Shown: in pieces, positions 44,366 through 55,612 of the stretch
Layout of the letters: each line of letters opens with the position of its first letter
Numbering within the stretch: the stretch's first letter is position 1
Assembly (NCBI GenBank): GCA_916048095.2
Contig: OU696589.1
Span: 723,501-787,500 of the forward strand
Length of the DNA stretch: 64,000 nucleotides
Direction of reading: 5' to 3'
DNA from: Sacculina carcini
Taxonomy: Eukaryota; Arthropoda; Thecostraca; Sacculinidae
Translations under genes and position numbers: made by a program
The notes under the pieces: generated by a model
What the model saw: only the letters and a program-made list of their open reading frames with translations
Told to the model about the DNA's origin: nothing
Database searches by the model: none

Positions 44366-46276
44366 GGAAATACATGATGTCCTGTGTTTTTTCCGGGAGT
44401 GGAACTTTTGCAGCCGTTCGAGGACTGCCGTAACGTCACGCTCATGCTCAGCGATAGATGGGCTGGCTATGAGGATGTCATCGAAGTAAGCATAGACGTG
44501 AGGCAGCCCGCGGAGCACCTCGTCGATAAAGCGCTGCATCGGCTGCGCCGCGTTCCCCAAATCAAAAGGCATGTGTGTCGCCTCGTACAAGCCAAATGGC
44601 GTTGTCACGGCCGTCTTCGGTATGTCCGCTGGCTCCACCAGGATCTGGTTGTATGCACGGATCGAATCAAGGGTGGTGTAACCCGTTCATCCAGCGAGGT
44701 CACGGACGAAGTTCTGCAGGTACGGAATCGAGTACTTGTCAGTAGCTGTGCAGGCATTGAGCACACGGCAGTGGCCTGGTCGCCACTCGCCAGGTTCTTT
44801 CTTCGGCACCATATGCAGCGGTGCAGCCCAGCTGCTACTCGGCGGCCGCATCACGCCTAGCCTCTGCATTTCAGCAAATGCTTTCTTTGCAATGGCGAGG
44901 CGGTCCGGAGGCAGGCGCCGGGGACAAGAGAATTTTGGCGGGCCGCTGGTCTTGATGTGATGAATCACATTATTGCGGAACGGAAACGGCTCGCTCGGTG
45001 GGCGAACGACGCCAGGAAACTGCTGGATGAGCGTCTGGAAGCGTTCAGGAGGCTCGATGAGGCACCGGACTCTCGATGACGACTCAGAGCACTCTGCGCC
45101 GCGAGCACAGACACGCCCGCTGGCGTCGCGCAGCTCGTGCTTGTGGACATCCACTGTCAGCCGGTGGTGCGCAAGCAGGTCGGCACCAATGATGCTGGGC
45201 GGCACGTCGGCAACAATGAATGTCCAGCTCATCGTATAACCCTCGCCGAATGACAACGTGATGCCTCGAGTGCCATGGACGTCGAGTGCCATGGGCTCTG
45301 CATCACTGCCGAAGCGACGGTGGTACCAGCAGATGTCTCTGGTGTTGGCACGCGTTGCTTCTACCGGTCGGCGACTGCGCGCGCGGGAGAGAGAGCGCGG
45401 TCGTGGCGAGGCGGGAGCTGGGCGCCGAGGCTCAGACAGCTGGAGCCCGCTGTGACCTGTGTATGGGTCAGCGGCCGGAGACAGCTGGAGCTCCCTCACC
45501 AGACTGGCAACAGTGGCCACCAAAGTGCCCAAGTCTGCGCCGTTGGCTGCGATGTTGGCGGCTGGAGTGTCGCGTGGCAGCGTGGGCACATCTGCGAAGG
45601 CGACGGCCTTCACTGGCCATGCGCTAGCTGGCTGCTGAGCAGTGGCGGCGACAAATCGGTTTGAAGCGAGCGGCAGATCGTCCAGCTGGTTGTCTTCCGG
45701 CAACAGCGACAGGGCGCCCGCACGGACTAAGGCAGGCGCTGCAGAAAAGACATCCGCAGCAGGCCAGTGTCGCTCGAGTCACTAGCCGTAGTCAGCTTGT
45801 TTCGCATGTTGCGCATGAGCTGTGATGGCCGCTGAAGGCCCAACTGCTGATGCCGCAGGATAACTTCTAGCCTCTACGCGTGTGTAGTGGCCAGGCGAGA
45901 CCTAAGGGCAGCGCATAGCTCAGCGAAGGTCGCCGTTGATCGAAGGATGACATCCTTGACCTGTGACGCCACTGTGGTGGGCAGTTTGGCCGCCAGGAGT
46001 TTCAGACGGATGCGGTCGTCCTCCCCTCCAGACACTTCTAGGTATAACTCAACGGGGTCAGCCAGAAGTCCGTATTCTTGGCGGAGAAAGGCAGCAGTCG
46101 GAAGGACGACACCGGTTTGCCGGTCTGGAGCGTGGCGTCAGTGTCGACGGGACGTCTGCTTGAGGTGGTCGCAGTGTCCGGTTGTCCCTCGCAGGCGGCT
46201 GAGTTTCCTGCTTCGACAGGTGCGGACATGGCGTCGATGAGTAGTCCAGGCGTAGCGATCACGTCGAGGTCACCAA

Positions 46277-46760
46277 TGTAGCGTAGCGTTGCGCGTATAG
46301 TGACCGCCTAGCCCGGACGTACTCGCTGCAATGGCGCCACGGAGGTGGCGCGCGAAAGGCAGCGTACACCGATAGTATTCGGGGTCTCCACCCGGACGTT
46401 CCTGCTGTTCCCGCACGCGACAAAAGGGCCACGAGCGCTTCCGGCCAGGGCGCCCAAAAGGGCCAGGGTGCTCCCGAGCAACCGGTTTGCTCGGCAGAGA
46501 GGCTAAGCTGCCATTGGTCCAGAGAGAGTGGATCACAGGCGCGGAGCACGAAATAGAGGACAAGGAGAGGAACGCCATGGGCCCGTGCTGTGCAATACTA
46601 TTGGTGGGGAAAACACTAGCGTACACCAGTACCCAATGACCGGATAGTTGGATATGTCCACGCAATCACGCGCTCAAACGTCAAGACCGTGTATACGTAC
46701 GGTGAGACCGTGTAGAAGGAACGGATCGCCACCGAAAACTGCAATGATAAACGTTGTACA
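46277..46760 (-). repeat. LTR of Gypsy fossil E
   Basis: On the plus strand it starts TGTAGCGTAGCG, next to the primer site, and ends CGTTGTACA. The boundaries follow the TG...CA rule, since no partner LTR is available for comparison. Confidence 0.55.
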
Positions 46761-47012
46761 CTGATTCCAACGTAACTCCTGCTCTAGCGGCATTATACCA
46801 TGCCACATCACCATACAAAACTACAACTCAACAGGCGATGCAAAAATGCACAAGTCATGACACGTGGCAAAACATTATAACAGTCTGCAATAATAATGAC
46901 GATAGTTATACACCGGCACAACACATGGTATACATATTAAACAGCAGAAATGAACAAGGCAAATGCATACAGATCTATCCGTCACCTACTTTACTTTGGC
47001 TGATTCCGACAT

Positions 47013-50000
47013 CTAGTGTCGCAGCTGAAGTGGGCTTCCGCTGACTGCAGTTCGGACTGCTGATATTGTTGCTAGTCGTCCCATCATCTCCGGCAGTGAG
47101 TTGTGATGACAGCTCTGATATCCTGGTATCGGTGGTTCATCAGGAATATCGTTCAGCCATTTGTCCAGTCTTCGCTTGAACAGCTCTGTCTTCACTCCAG
47201 TGATGTTTCTCAGTTCTCGAGGTATACAGTTGAACAGACGTCTGCCATTGTGTCTGAACGAGCTATGGATGATAGTACCCAGTTTCTGTGAGAATGCCTG
47301 AGTTGCTTCCACATAACATAACCTGCCTCTTCTTTGGTGAACTTGCTGCTGCAGGCCTACGTTTGGGACACTTCCTTCTAGTATTTTCCAGACATATATC
47401 ACTATGTATCTCTCTCTTCTTCTTTGCAGAGAGTACAGCCTGAGAGTTTTCAGCCTCTCCCAGTAGTTGAGTGTCTCCATCCCTTGGATCTTGCTGGTGA
47501 ATGACCTCTGGACACTTTCCATTTCTGCTATATCTTGCATTTTCTTGGGGCACCACAGTTGGCAGCAATATTCCATTCTGGACAAAATCATTGCTTTCCA
47601 TACTCCAACCATGCAGCTTGGTTCTCTTGTTTGAAATGTCCGAAGCACCCACCCACTCATCTTTCTAGCGTTGTTAATTATGATGTTATAGTGATGATTG
47701 AATGTTGCATCGCTGCTCATATATATGCCGAGATCTTTAACTTGCACCTGTTCTGGTATAATTCGGCCATTACACTCATATGTCGTTTCCTGCTTAAATT
47801 TTTCGTTTGGACCGTATCTCAACAGCTCGAATTTGTCACTGTTTAGTTTCATATTATTTGATGAGGCCCATGTTAATACACAGTCTAGGTCGGATTGCAG
47901 TTTGACCACATCTTCGGTACTTTCAATTTTCAACAACATTCTTGTGTCGTCAGCGAAAGATGTGGTCTTGGAGCACTGGAGACTGCCATCAATATCTCCT
48001 ATATGGACGATAAACAGCAGTGGTCCTAGTACCGATCCTTGCGGCACTCCACTTCTTACTTCTCCTGGAATTGAGAGGTGCCCTCGAACCGATACTCTCT
48101 GTTGCCTGTCTGTAAGGAAGTTATGAAGCCATCTTCCAATGTGCCCTGTGATACCCAGGTTTCTCAGTTTGTGTAACAGAACTCCATGATCGACCTTATC
48201 GAACGCCTTTTCGAAGTCCAGATAGATGACGTCAGCATTGCATCCATCTTGTATGTTCTTCAATACTTCTTCATAATGGGTCATCAATTGAGACAGGCAG
48301 GATCTTCCTCTCCTGAATCCATGCTGTCCTACATTGAAGTAACCATGATCTTCCAAATAGGTCGTTATTTTCTTCTTTACTATACGTTCAAATATTTTAA
48401 TAATATGTGACGTTAGTGTTTTTGGCCTGTATCTGCTGGCTAGTCCTCGACTGCCTCCTTTATGTATTGGAGTTATGATGCCTGTTTTCAAGCACGAAGG
48501 TATTTTGCCTGTTTCTAGTGATAGAGACCAAAGTATTTTCAGCGGTAGTGCGATTTGATGTCGACACTTTTTCAATAATATTGGATGAAATCCATCTGAT
48601 CCTGGAGCTGCGTCGTTCGAGATATCTTCGATAGCCTCTACAATGTCCAGCTGTGTGAAATCAAAAAACGACAGTTGACCAGTTCGTGTTGACGTATCTG
48701 TAAAGAAGTCATTTGGATTTTCCACTGCTTTGTCTACTAGCGGACTACTGAAGACACTTTCATATTGATCTTTCAATATATTGGCCATCTCCAATTCATC
48801 TCCTGTGAGCTCACCGTCTTTTCTCGTTAGTGGACCAACTGTTGACGTTGTTTTTATCTTCTTGTTTGCATATGCAAAGAAGTATTTGGGATTTGTTTTT
48901 ATTTTTTCGACTGCTTGTATTTCTTCTCTAATTTTTTGCTCAGTATGTGACTGCTCAAGTTGAAGTTCGATCAAACGAAGCTGCTCATTTATTATATTTC
49001 TATTTTGTTTTCCGTTCCTTTGTAGTTTTTTCTCCAGTAAGCGTCTCTTTCTCATGAGTATTCTCCTGTCTCTCGGGATTATTGACCTGTTACGTCTCTG
49101 CTTCTTACATGGAATAAGTTCAGCACAAACGGCCAAACATTCTTTCACAATCACTTCATTTATTGTGTCGACATCGTCCAGTCTTGAAAGGAGTCCATTC
49201 CAATCTATTTGTCCAATGGCAGCTGTCACATTGTCCCAGTTTATGTTTGGAGAATAGAAGTTGTATTTTCCCAGATTATTTTCAGCATCATGCTGTTTTT
49301 CTACACAACTGTTTTTTCCACTGAGGGAGAGTAATCTACCCTGTATAACATTGTGATCCGACATGATGGTGCCTTTGACATACCAAGAGTGTACTATACC
49401 AGTATTGCTTGTTATTAGCAGATCTAGGACGTTATGTGATCTAGTTGGTTCTTTAATTAACTGCACCAGATAATGTTCCTGTATCAAGTCAATGAGAGCC
49501 TGTGCTTGTTGTCTCTCTTCCAGTGTAATAATACCACTTCTCACTCTCAGAGTATCCCAGCAAATGGTAGGAAAGTTAAAATCTCCCAACATAATTACTT
49601 GTGTCTCAGGGGTTGGCAGATTTCGTAGTGCTCTGTATATTTTTTCTAATGCTTCAGAAAAAAGTTGTACCGTGGTATCAGGTGGTCTATACACCGTTAA
49701 CAGCAGAATGTTTACACCTTTCAGGTACATTATCAACAATTCTGTTCTTCCGTTCGAGAAACTCGTAATTTCCTCCGTGTTAGCCGCAATGTCATCTCTA
49801 ATGTAGACGGCCACACCTCCGTGTTTTCTTTGTTTTCTGTCTGCTCTGTAGACAGAATAGTTTTTTATATTTATTTCTGCATCGAATTGCTCTTGATTGA
49901 GATGTGTTTCTGTTAGAGCAAGGAACATCAAGTTCTCATCCAGTGCATATTCACTCAACATCGGGATCTTGCTTTGCTTACATTTGGGATAAAGACCCCT

Positions 50001-50141
50001 GATGTTGAGGTATATAAAATTGTTTAGTGTATACATCGGTTGCATGTTCTTTCCCGAGTCTCTATTCTCTCCATTCTTGTCAACAGAGTATCCAATATCC
50101 TGGTTGTTCTCTCTTCCATCTGCTCTATTCTTCGAAGACAA
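47013..50141 (-). CDS. LINE-5 ORF2: endonuclease-reverse transcriptase, intact frame
   Basis: An uninterrupted 1042-codon frame. The endonuclease lies at about residues 40-275 (YLNIRGLYPK, LALTETHLN, VIMLGDFNFPTICWD near 49590, SDHNVIQG near 49355). Reverse transcriptase follows at about residues 490-760: RYRPKTLTSHI, GFRRGRSCLSQL, DFEKAFDKVDH, SGVPQGSVLGPLLF (near 48040) and SFADDTRMLL (near 47960; FADD in place of the usual YADD). A C-terminal domain closes it (RRERYIVIYVWKILEG). The start at 50141 lies inside ORF1 (118-base overlap), so ORF2 is probably reached by reinitiation or a shift. All main motifs are present, so the enzyme could be functional. Confidence 0.93.
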   Translation of the reverse strand: MSSKNRADGRENNQDIGYSVDKNGENRDSGKNMQPMYTLNNFIYLNIRGLYPKCKQSKIPMLSEYALDENLMFLALTETHLNQEQFDAEINIKNYSVYRADRKQRKHGGVAVYIRDDIAANTEEITSFSNGRTELLIMYLKGVNILLLTVYRPPDTTVQLFSEALEKIYRALRNLPTPETQVIMLGDFNFPTICWDTLRVRSGIITLEERQQAQALIDLIQEHYLVQLIKEPTRSHNVLDLLITSNTGIVHSWYVKGTIMSDHNVIQGRLLSLSGKNSCVEKQHDAENNLGKYNFYSPNINWDNVTAAIGQIDWNGLLSRLDDVDTINEVIVKECLAVCAELIPCKKQRRNRSIIPRDRRILMRKRRLLEKKLQRNGKQNRNIINEQLRLIELQLEQSHTEQKIREEIQAVEKIKTNPKYFFAYANKKIKTTSTVGPLTRKDGELTGDELEMANILKDQYESVFSSPLVDKAVENPNDFFTDTSTRTGQLSFFDFTQLDIVEAIEDISNDAAPGSDGFHPILLKKCRHQIALPLKILWSLSLETGKIPSCLKTGIITPIHKGGSRGLASRYRPKTLTSHIIKIFERIVKKKITTYLEDHGYFNVGQHGFRRGRSCLSQLMTHYEEVLKNIQDGCNADVIYLDFEKAFDKVDHGVLLHKLRNLGITGHIGRWLHNFLTDRQQRVSVRGHLSIPGEVRSGVPQGSVLGPLLFIVHIGDIDGSLQCSKTTSFADDTRMLLKIESTEDVVKLQSDLDCVLTWASSNNMKLNSDKFELLRYGPNEKFKQETTYECNGRIIPEQVQVKDLGIYMSSDATFNHHYNIIINNARKMSGWVLRTFQTREPSCMVGVWKAMILSRMEYCCQLWCPKKMQDIAEMESVQRSFTSKIQGMETLNYWERLKTLRLYSLQRRRERYIVIYVWKILEGSVPNVGLQQQVHQRRGRLCYVEATQAFSQKLGTIIHSSFRHNGRRLFNCIPRELRNITGVKTELFKRRLDKWLNDIPDEPPIPGYQSCHHNSLPEMMGRLATISAVRTAVSGSPLQLRH

Positions 50142-51097
50142 GTTTCTAAAAAAGTTGCACCATCATATTCCCTCTGTGCTTGAGTCCGAGTTTCTACCAC
50201 CTTCTGGCGATTTTTTTCTGTTGTCTTGTATTTGTTTTTGTTTGTGTTGTTCATACTGTGTCCATTTTTGGGTTTGTTTTTCACGGTCTCTCCTGTACCA
50301 GCGTAATTTGTAGTCTGGTTTGTCAAGGCATCCCGATCTTTTCTCATTGTACCACTGACATGGGGGAATTTGCAATTTTCATTCAGGCAAACCCGAGACT
50401 TCAATGAACCCCTGCACATGTTCGGATGGAAGTGTGGACACTCCTTCCCCAGCTTGCATCCCAATTTGTTATTTGTTCCATGTTTCAGAAACTTGGGGCA
50501 TGGTTTAGGGTGGCTATGTGTACAATCTACGCCTCTGATTCCATGTTTGCAATTACCATTTCTATAGTACCTTCAAATGTTTTGACTTTGGTTTTTTCTA
50601 ACTTCAGCGGACGAATGTTTTCCTACTTGAGTGTTCTTTTTCAACTCCTTTTTTGGGTCAACATCTACAGACTCCCTTGCTGTATCGCACTCACAGGTAC
50701 ATGCTTTTTCCGCGTTTGCATTCCTTTCCTGCTCGTTTTCCTTTGCTTCCGTGTAGTCTCTATTATTCGACAACTGCTCTTTATTCATATTTGCATTGAC
50801 ATGTTTTGCGCTTTGCTGAGTTTTTTCCTCTGATTTATCTTCAATCATGGATTCCTCACTTTCAAGCGCTCTGCACTGATCTATCTTCTCTTTCAGTGTG
50901 CTGAAGTTTGCATGATTTTTTTTGGTGCATGGCTCGCATGTGTACTTCCTATTTGTAGCGGTGAAATTTATAATGGCATAGTCTGGCAGCAAAGTGCAAG
51001 AATAGTGAATCCAACTTTGGCAGTCACTACATTTTATGCCACTTCCACAGTGTTTTTCACAAACAATACATGGGCAGACATGGTTATTTTCGGCCAT
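50024..51097 (-). pseudogene. LINE-5 ORF1: PHD finger plus CCCH fingers, one stop codon
   Basis: Starting MAENNHVCPCIVCEKHCG, the protein has a PHD-type finger (C-x2-C, C-x2-C, W-I-H-x2-C, CEPC) and a charged, disordered middle. A cluster of CCCH-type fingers follows (CKHGIRGVDCTHSH, CKLGKECPHFHPNMC, CLNENCKFPHV) and then a helical C-terminus (EQMEERTTRILDTL). A TGA at 50573-50575 stands where a Cys codon would open the first CCCH finger; otherwise the frame is open to 50024. Proteins of this layout are nucleic-acid-binding ORF1 proteins of LINEs. Its 3' end overlaps ORF2. Confidence 0.85.
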
Positions 51098-51416
51098 TAT
51101 TCAATCTCAAATATCAACCAATAGGTAATTTAACTGAATTACCGTGAATGACGATTATTCAACGCCGTTAAATAATCAACAACCCAAAACAACTATCTAA
51201 ATTAGGCCAAAATTGAAGACACCAAAATACCACGTACAAAGAGCACGACGAGACTGAATCTATCGGCAGAATATTCGTGACACGTCTGGATACCGCTACA
51301 AGATTGCCGATCTTCTTACAATCATTATGAAACTGAGCTCATGTTTTACTATAAATTAAAGGTACAGCAAACAACGCGTATATTACTTGCGACTGTAAAC
51401 TTATATCTGAACAGAA

Positions 51417-51419
<3 letters not shown>

Positions 51420-51462
<43 letters not shown>
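51420..51462. repeat. (TA)n microsatellite
   Basis: About 21 TA units between LINE-5 and the next LINE fragment. Confidence 0.95.
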
Positions 51463-51467
<5 letters not shown>

Positions 51468-51600
51468 CATGTTTTCTCCATTGTATTGCCTTTTGTTATT
51501 TGTTCTTTTTTCTTTTCAGCGATATAAGCCTTTATGTTTTCCCCCCACACATGAAAATATGTTGTTTGATGTTATAGTATATGTTTACTCTGTCGTTTCG

Positions 51601-52005
51601 AAATACAAATACAAATACAAAATTTGTGAAGGAAGTGAAATGTCTAGGTGCAATGAATTGAAATGATTTTCCCGACCAACAAGACTCATTGATAGCTCTT
51701 GGGCATATCAATTGACGGGCATGGCAAGAGTTAGAGGAAGATTTCACAAGGTCAGATGTATAAGATGGCTAGAGAGGATCATCAATAATTTTAATTACTA
51801 TAAAACAGATACGAGGATGAAATATTGTAATTATGGGTAGCCAGCCCAATTTGTTGTTGTTATTATTGGCGTTTTTAGCGCGCACCAGCCAGTTTTAGAC
51901 TGTATGGCGCGCCTAGCCAGCCCAATTTGAAAAGGATCGGAGAGGTGTGCCGGTAAGGAACAGGTGACATATTTAATCGACAGGAACGATTGAGCACACG
52001 CTAAA
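51601..52005 (-). mobile_element. LINE-6: 3' fragment of a CR1-like LINE
   Basis: In minus sense it encodes VLNRSCRLNMSPVPYRHTSP, then FKLGWLP and, across a 60-bp insertion, IITIFHPRICFIV and PRAINESCWSGKSFQF. These match the ORF2 C-terminus of LINE-1. The 3' tail is (ATTTGT)n at 51601-51622. It is 5'-truncated near 52005. An in-frame stop lies in DPL*PSYTSDL near 51760. Confidence 0.82.
51854..51913 (-). mobile_element. 60-bp insertion with 16-bp target duplications
   Basis: It is flanked by TAGCCAGCCCAATTTG at 51838-51853 and 51914-51929, and sits inside LINE-6. In minus sense it ends in AACAACAACAA and contains GGCGCGCC and GCTGGTGCGCGC, resembling the 3' end of the I-type LINE-4 (GCGCACC and a CAA tail). 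It is probably an extremely 5'-truncated I-type LINE or a SINE tail. Confidence 0.8.
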
Positions 52006-52409
52006 TAGGGAGCTGCAAATTAAATAAATTTATAGCTGCGAATTTATGTGCAAATTTAAAGCTGCAATTTAGAGCTGCAAATGTGTGTATATTTACTATG
52101 CAACAGACGTGAACATCTGAATGCTATAGTATAATCTAGTATTTATGAAATTGCAGAAAACTCCAATTTTTTACAAAGATTATAAGAGGATGTATTGAAA
52201 ATCTAGTCAAAAGAAAACAACAATTTGATAATAATATCTGAAACAAAACACACATTTGTAAACACGAAGAACAAATATATATGCGGTAACAATGCGACAC
52301 ACATGAAATATAGACGCAAATAAACGCTACTTATTCACCCGTCTCCCAACCTACACTGCCACGTTTCCCAGACAAGGAATAACGCATTACATCACCCTCA
52401 ATTGCCACA
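52006..52409. other. AT-rich spacer
   Basis: No gene or repeat family is recognised. It could hold the decayed 3' end of the adjoining Gypsy fossil. Confidence 0.3.
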
Positions 52410-53697
52410 TCCTGACCTTACATCACTTTCCCCTCAACAAAAAAGTGTAAACATGAATAGTGAGAATACAACGAAACGTACCAACACACAAATCGTTTAG
52501 ATGAATCGCCGGTTTCGTAAACCCGTGCGCCCCGAACGTGACCTCTGCTGCAAAAAAAACTCAATGGATCTGGAGGAGCCGGTAACGATGGATGTTCATC
52601 TGCCTCGGGTGGCTTTCGGCTGTCTCCAATAATCTCCGATGTCGGCGAAGTCTCTAGCTCGACTTCGTCCTCTGCCACTTGTTCGGGGCGCCCTCGATCA
52701 CCTCCAGCGAGACCGGTACCAGCTTGCATTGGTCTAGGTGCACACATCTCGTTTTGGGTCCGGCACTACCCTCAGATCTTACGAACTCGTTGGCCCCCCT
52801 AATGTCCCTCACTCGAAAAGGATCCATGGACACTGGTTGCAATCCAGAGCGAGTCTCGTTCTTGGTGAAAAACCAATCTCCTGTCCGTATGTTACGACTT
52901 CGCGCTTCGAGTTTGCCTTGGTCGTACTGCTTTTTGTACTGAAATTGAGCATTTTAGGTATGTTGACCCCCGTTCTCGTAAATTTGTAGCTGTGTTATCT
53001 GTCGATTGTCCATCCAATCCTCTAAGTCGTTGAGTGTTTCCTCGTTCATCACAAATGACCCCGGAGGTTGGAGGTTGACACCGAAAATGATTTGCTTGGG
53101 CTGTACCCCGTTGATTCATTTTTCACATTATTGATGAAAAAATGTACTTTTCTGAGTATAGTAGGTGTGGTAAATGTTACCTTGCGCTGAAAAGAACGTT
53201 TGTATTCTGCGCAAACGGAACATGTCTGACAGATTTCCCTCACTACCTGATCCCTGGCTTCAAAATAATATCGCCGCCTGACACATTCCAATGTTTTCTG
53301 TACACCGAAATGACCCGACCTGTGCACATCAACTACTACTTTGCGCTGCCACATTTTCGGCACTATTATACACCCATTTTTGGTTAGAAGACCGTAAATC
53401 AACGTGATGTCGTTAAATCGGCTCATAGGACCATTGTGCAACTTCTCACTCAGTTATATTAGTCTTGTGGCGTTTAATATCACTTCGTCTTCCTTTTGTC
53501 TGCTGACCCACTCGGAATGGCCTCCCCCGACCTCAGCAATGGGGTAAACATGTCTTTCAAGATGTTCTTGTTCGTCATTGACATTCAAGTTGACTTCTGT
53601 TGGGAGTCTGCTAAAAAATATCCTGCCGCATTCTCTGACCTTTTCTTATGGACGATTTCATAACTTACCACAGCCTCTAATTCCATCAACCACCTGC
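52410..53697 (-). mobile_element. Gypsy fossil F: RNase H end and integrase
   Basis: Minus-strand pol fossil. Parts are the end of RNase H (RWLMELEAVVSYEIVHKK, about 53697-53600), an integrase zinc-binding domain of H-H-C-C type (HRSGHFGVQKTLECV and CQTCSVC, about 53370-53220) and the integrase C-terminal region (about 52880-52650). LINE-4 begins exactly where the RNase H sequence stops, near 53697. It is broken, with several breaks. No LTR is seen. Confidence 0.8.
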
Positions 53698-54432
53698 TAC
53701 GACACGCCGTAGCTGCCGCGTGTCGTAAAAGGCGACTAAAGGCAGACATGTCTGGTCAGGTTTCGGCCTGCTACTGGTAACATGTAACCCGGTACAACCA
53801 ACCGCATAGTCGGAATGTCGGCGACTAATCCGGCCCTCCACTGGTCTATGCCATTGAGGAGGGTGGCCAGACACCCAGCAGGAAGAAAAACAAGACCTGT
53901 CAAAGGGCGGATGAGCTGTTTAGCAGCCAACGGCCATCTGGAAACCCTCCCCCGTCGGATCGGCAATCAGTATCCTGGTCGCTGAGTGTAACGTCGCCCG
54001 GGGTATAGTGGTGGTGTGACGCAACACTCGTCTTTGGCCTGCGCGTCATACCCCGACGGCGTCGCTGTTTGGCTCCTCGACAGTGGAGAGAATGGTCCGA
54101 CGCCGGCACGGGTGGCCGTATAAGGCTCAAGAGGGTCAAGGGTGAGGTGCCTGGTGCTCGAGGGGGGTCCCGCCCGGTGCAGTGCCCGCTGTTTGCAGTG
54201 GGGCTGCAGCTGCTGAGTCCAGATGGACTGGTGGGGGTCACTGGTCTGGGCCCGGCGCTGTAGCTCCCGCGGACTCGTACCGGGCGGAGCTCTCAGCGAG
54301 CTCAGGAGTATTTGGTGCCCGTACAGCGCGCACCACCTCTGATGTGGCATCCCATGCTGTCTCTGCCCGTCCCCCCAGTAGGGTCCCGTGCAGAGGTGGG
54401 TGGTCGTGTGCGCAGAGACAAACAAACAATTC

Positions 54433-55442
54433 ATGGCTTCAAAACCTACAATCACCCCAACTGCTGGTCGTCCATCGGTCGATCGGCCACGGCCGCCGAA
54501 AGGTGGCCGTACTCTGAGAAACGACCAGTACGACACTCGTGTTGTTCCCACTTCGATGGTGTTGGTGTTTGCCAGCACCGATGAGAAGACGAAGCTGTCA
54601 TCGTTGAATCCGTTCCGTCGTCTGGATGGATTCAGGAACATTGGAGACGTGCCTCTCGAAGCCAGCCGGCAGAGAGATGGTTCGTTGGTTGTGAAATATG
54701 GTACTGAGACGGCAGCAGCCCGGGCGATAAAGGCAACCACTTTCCGTTATCGCGTGGGTACGGGCAAAAACAAGCGTTGGGTGAGCACCCCCATCTCGGT
54801 GTGTGCGTACTCGACATTGAACCAAGCCAGAAGTGGTCTTTTCTGTCGTGCTCTAGAGGGTGTCGATGATGAGGAGATTTGCGACGGATTGGCTTCACAG
54901 GGTGTCATCCGCGCGGAGCGCATCGTCCGACGGCGTGAGGGTAGCGATGTGCCAACGCACTCTTTCTTCCTCATGTTTATGGTGCTCTTCTGCCGGATGA
55001 TATCAAGATCGGTGACATCCGTCAGCGTATCCGTGTCCGCCTCTACGTACCCAACCCAATGCGATGCTACAGGTGCCAACGATTCGGGCATACGAGCTCC
55101 CGCTGCAACCGTGCTGAGATCTGTGGACGCAGCTCATCCGAACGGCACACCGCTGCTGATTGCGATAATGAGTATTTCTTCGTCAATTGCAGGAGCAGCG
55201 GTCATGCGTCCTCGTCGCGTGACTGCCTGGAATGGCTGAAGGAAAAAGAAATTGTGGCTATCCGCGCTACCCAGCGCTGCAGTTTCGGCGAGGCGCGTGC
55301 TGTATATCGCAGCTCGCATACATCAGGCCCGTCCTATGTCGGCGTAGTCACGAAGTCGGCTCAGCCTCCACAGTCTGTCGACCCGTTTCTGGACAAGCTG
55401 ACTGTTGGAGACTTCTTGAAGCTGGCGGGACGAATGGATTGA
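54433..55442 (+). pseudogene. LINE-4 ORF1: CCHC zinc-knuckle protein
   Basis: The best start is the ATG at 54433 (MASKPTITPTAGRPS). The first 180 residues include a fold-like segment (TSMVLVFASTDEKTKLSSLN through VVKYGTETAAARAI) typical of I/Jockey ORF1 proteins, which package the LINE RNA. A frameshift near 54975 moves the rest, with knuckles CYRCQRFGHTSSRC, CGRSSSERHTAADC and CRSSGHASSSRDC, to another frame that ends at 55440. The second knuckle lacks its second Cys (CGRS). Further coding sequence may run to about 55830, with an 8-residue repeat (PSGPRRPR type) at about 55535-55610. Confidence 0.8.
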
Positions 55443-55529
55443 AGCTGGTCGTACCTGAGGCTGACAAACATGAGCATGAACCAACACCGGTTGATCGGCG
55501 GTCTGAGGGGACTGCCGTACCGCGGTCGC

Positions 55530-55612
55530 CAACGGCCGCCCCCAGCGGTCCCAGGCGTCCGCGACCCAGTGGCTCCAGACGGCCGCAACCCAGCGGCCCA
55601 AGGCGGCCGCTC
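55530..55612. repeat. 24-bp imperfect repeat near ORF1 end of LINE-4
   Basis: Three to four units encode PSGPRRPR, PSGSRRPQ and PSGPRRPL. GC-rich, in one open frame. Confidence 0.7.

Larger units (their letters stand above)
43057..46760 (-). mobile_element. Gypsy fossil E, one LTR visible
   Basis: Minus-strand LTR-retrotransposon fossil. Parts in element order are an LTR (about 46277-46760), a primer-site-like TTGGTGACCTCGACGTGATC, gag (about 46240-45790), a protease region (about 45350-45080), reverse transcriptase (about 44960-44160), RNase H (about 44050-43700) and integrase (about 43560-43057). The footprint ends where hAT transposase sequence begins, and no second LTR is seen. It carries many breaks and looks old. 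Confidence 0.85.
46761..51330 (-). mobile_element. LINE-5: nearly intact CR1-group LINE
   Basis: Minus-strand LINE with a 5' UTR of about 230 bp (approximate), ORF1 (50024-51097), an overlapping ORF2 (47013-50141) and a 3' UTR of about 250 bp ending near the LTR at 46760. ORF2 is uninterrupted. ORF1 has a single internal stop. The architecture (PHD finger plus CCCH fingers in ORF1; endonuclease plus RT in ORF2) fits a CR1-group lineage; the exact clade is not resolved. Confidence 0.9.

Noticed and set aside
53686-53874. Frames at the left edge of LINE-4 as a separate gene
   Set aside because: They lie in the LINE 5' UTR and show no domain or splice support.
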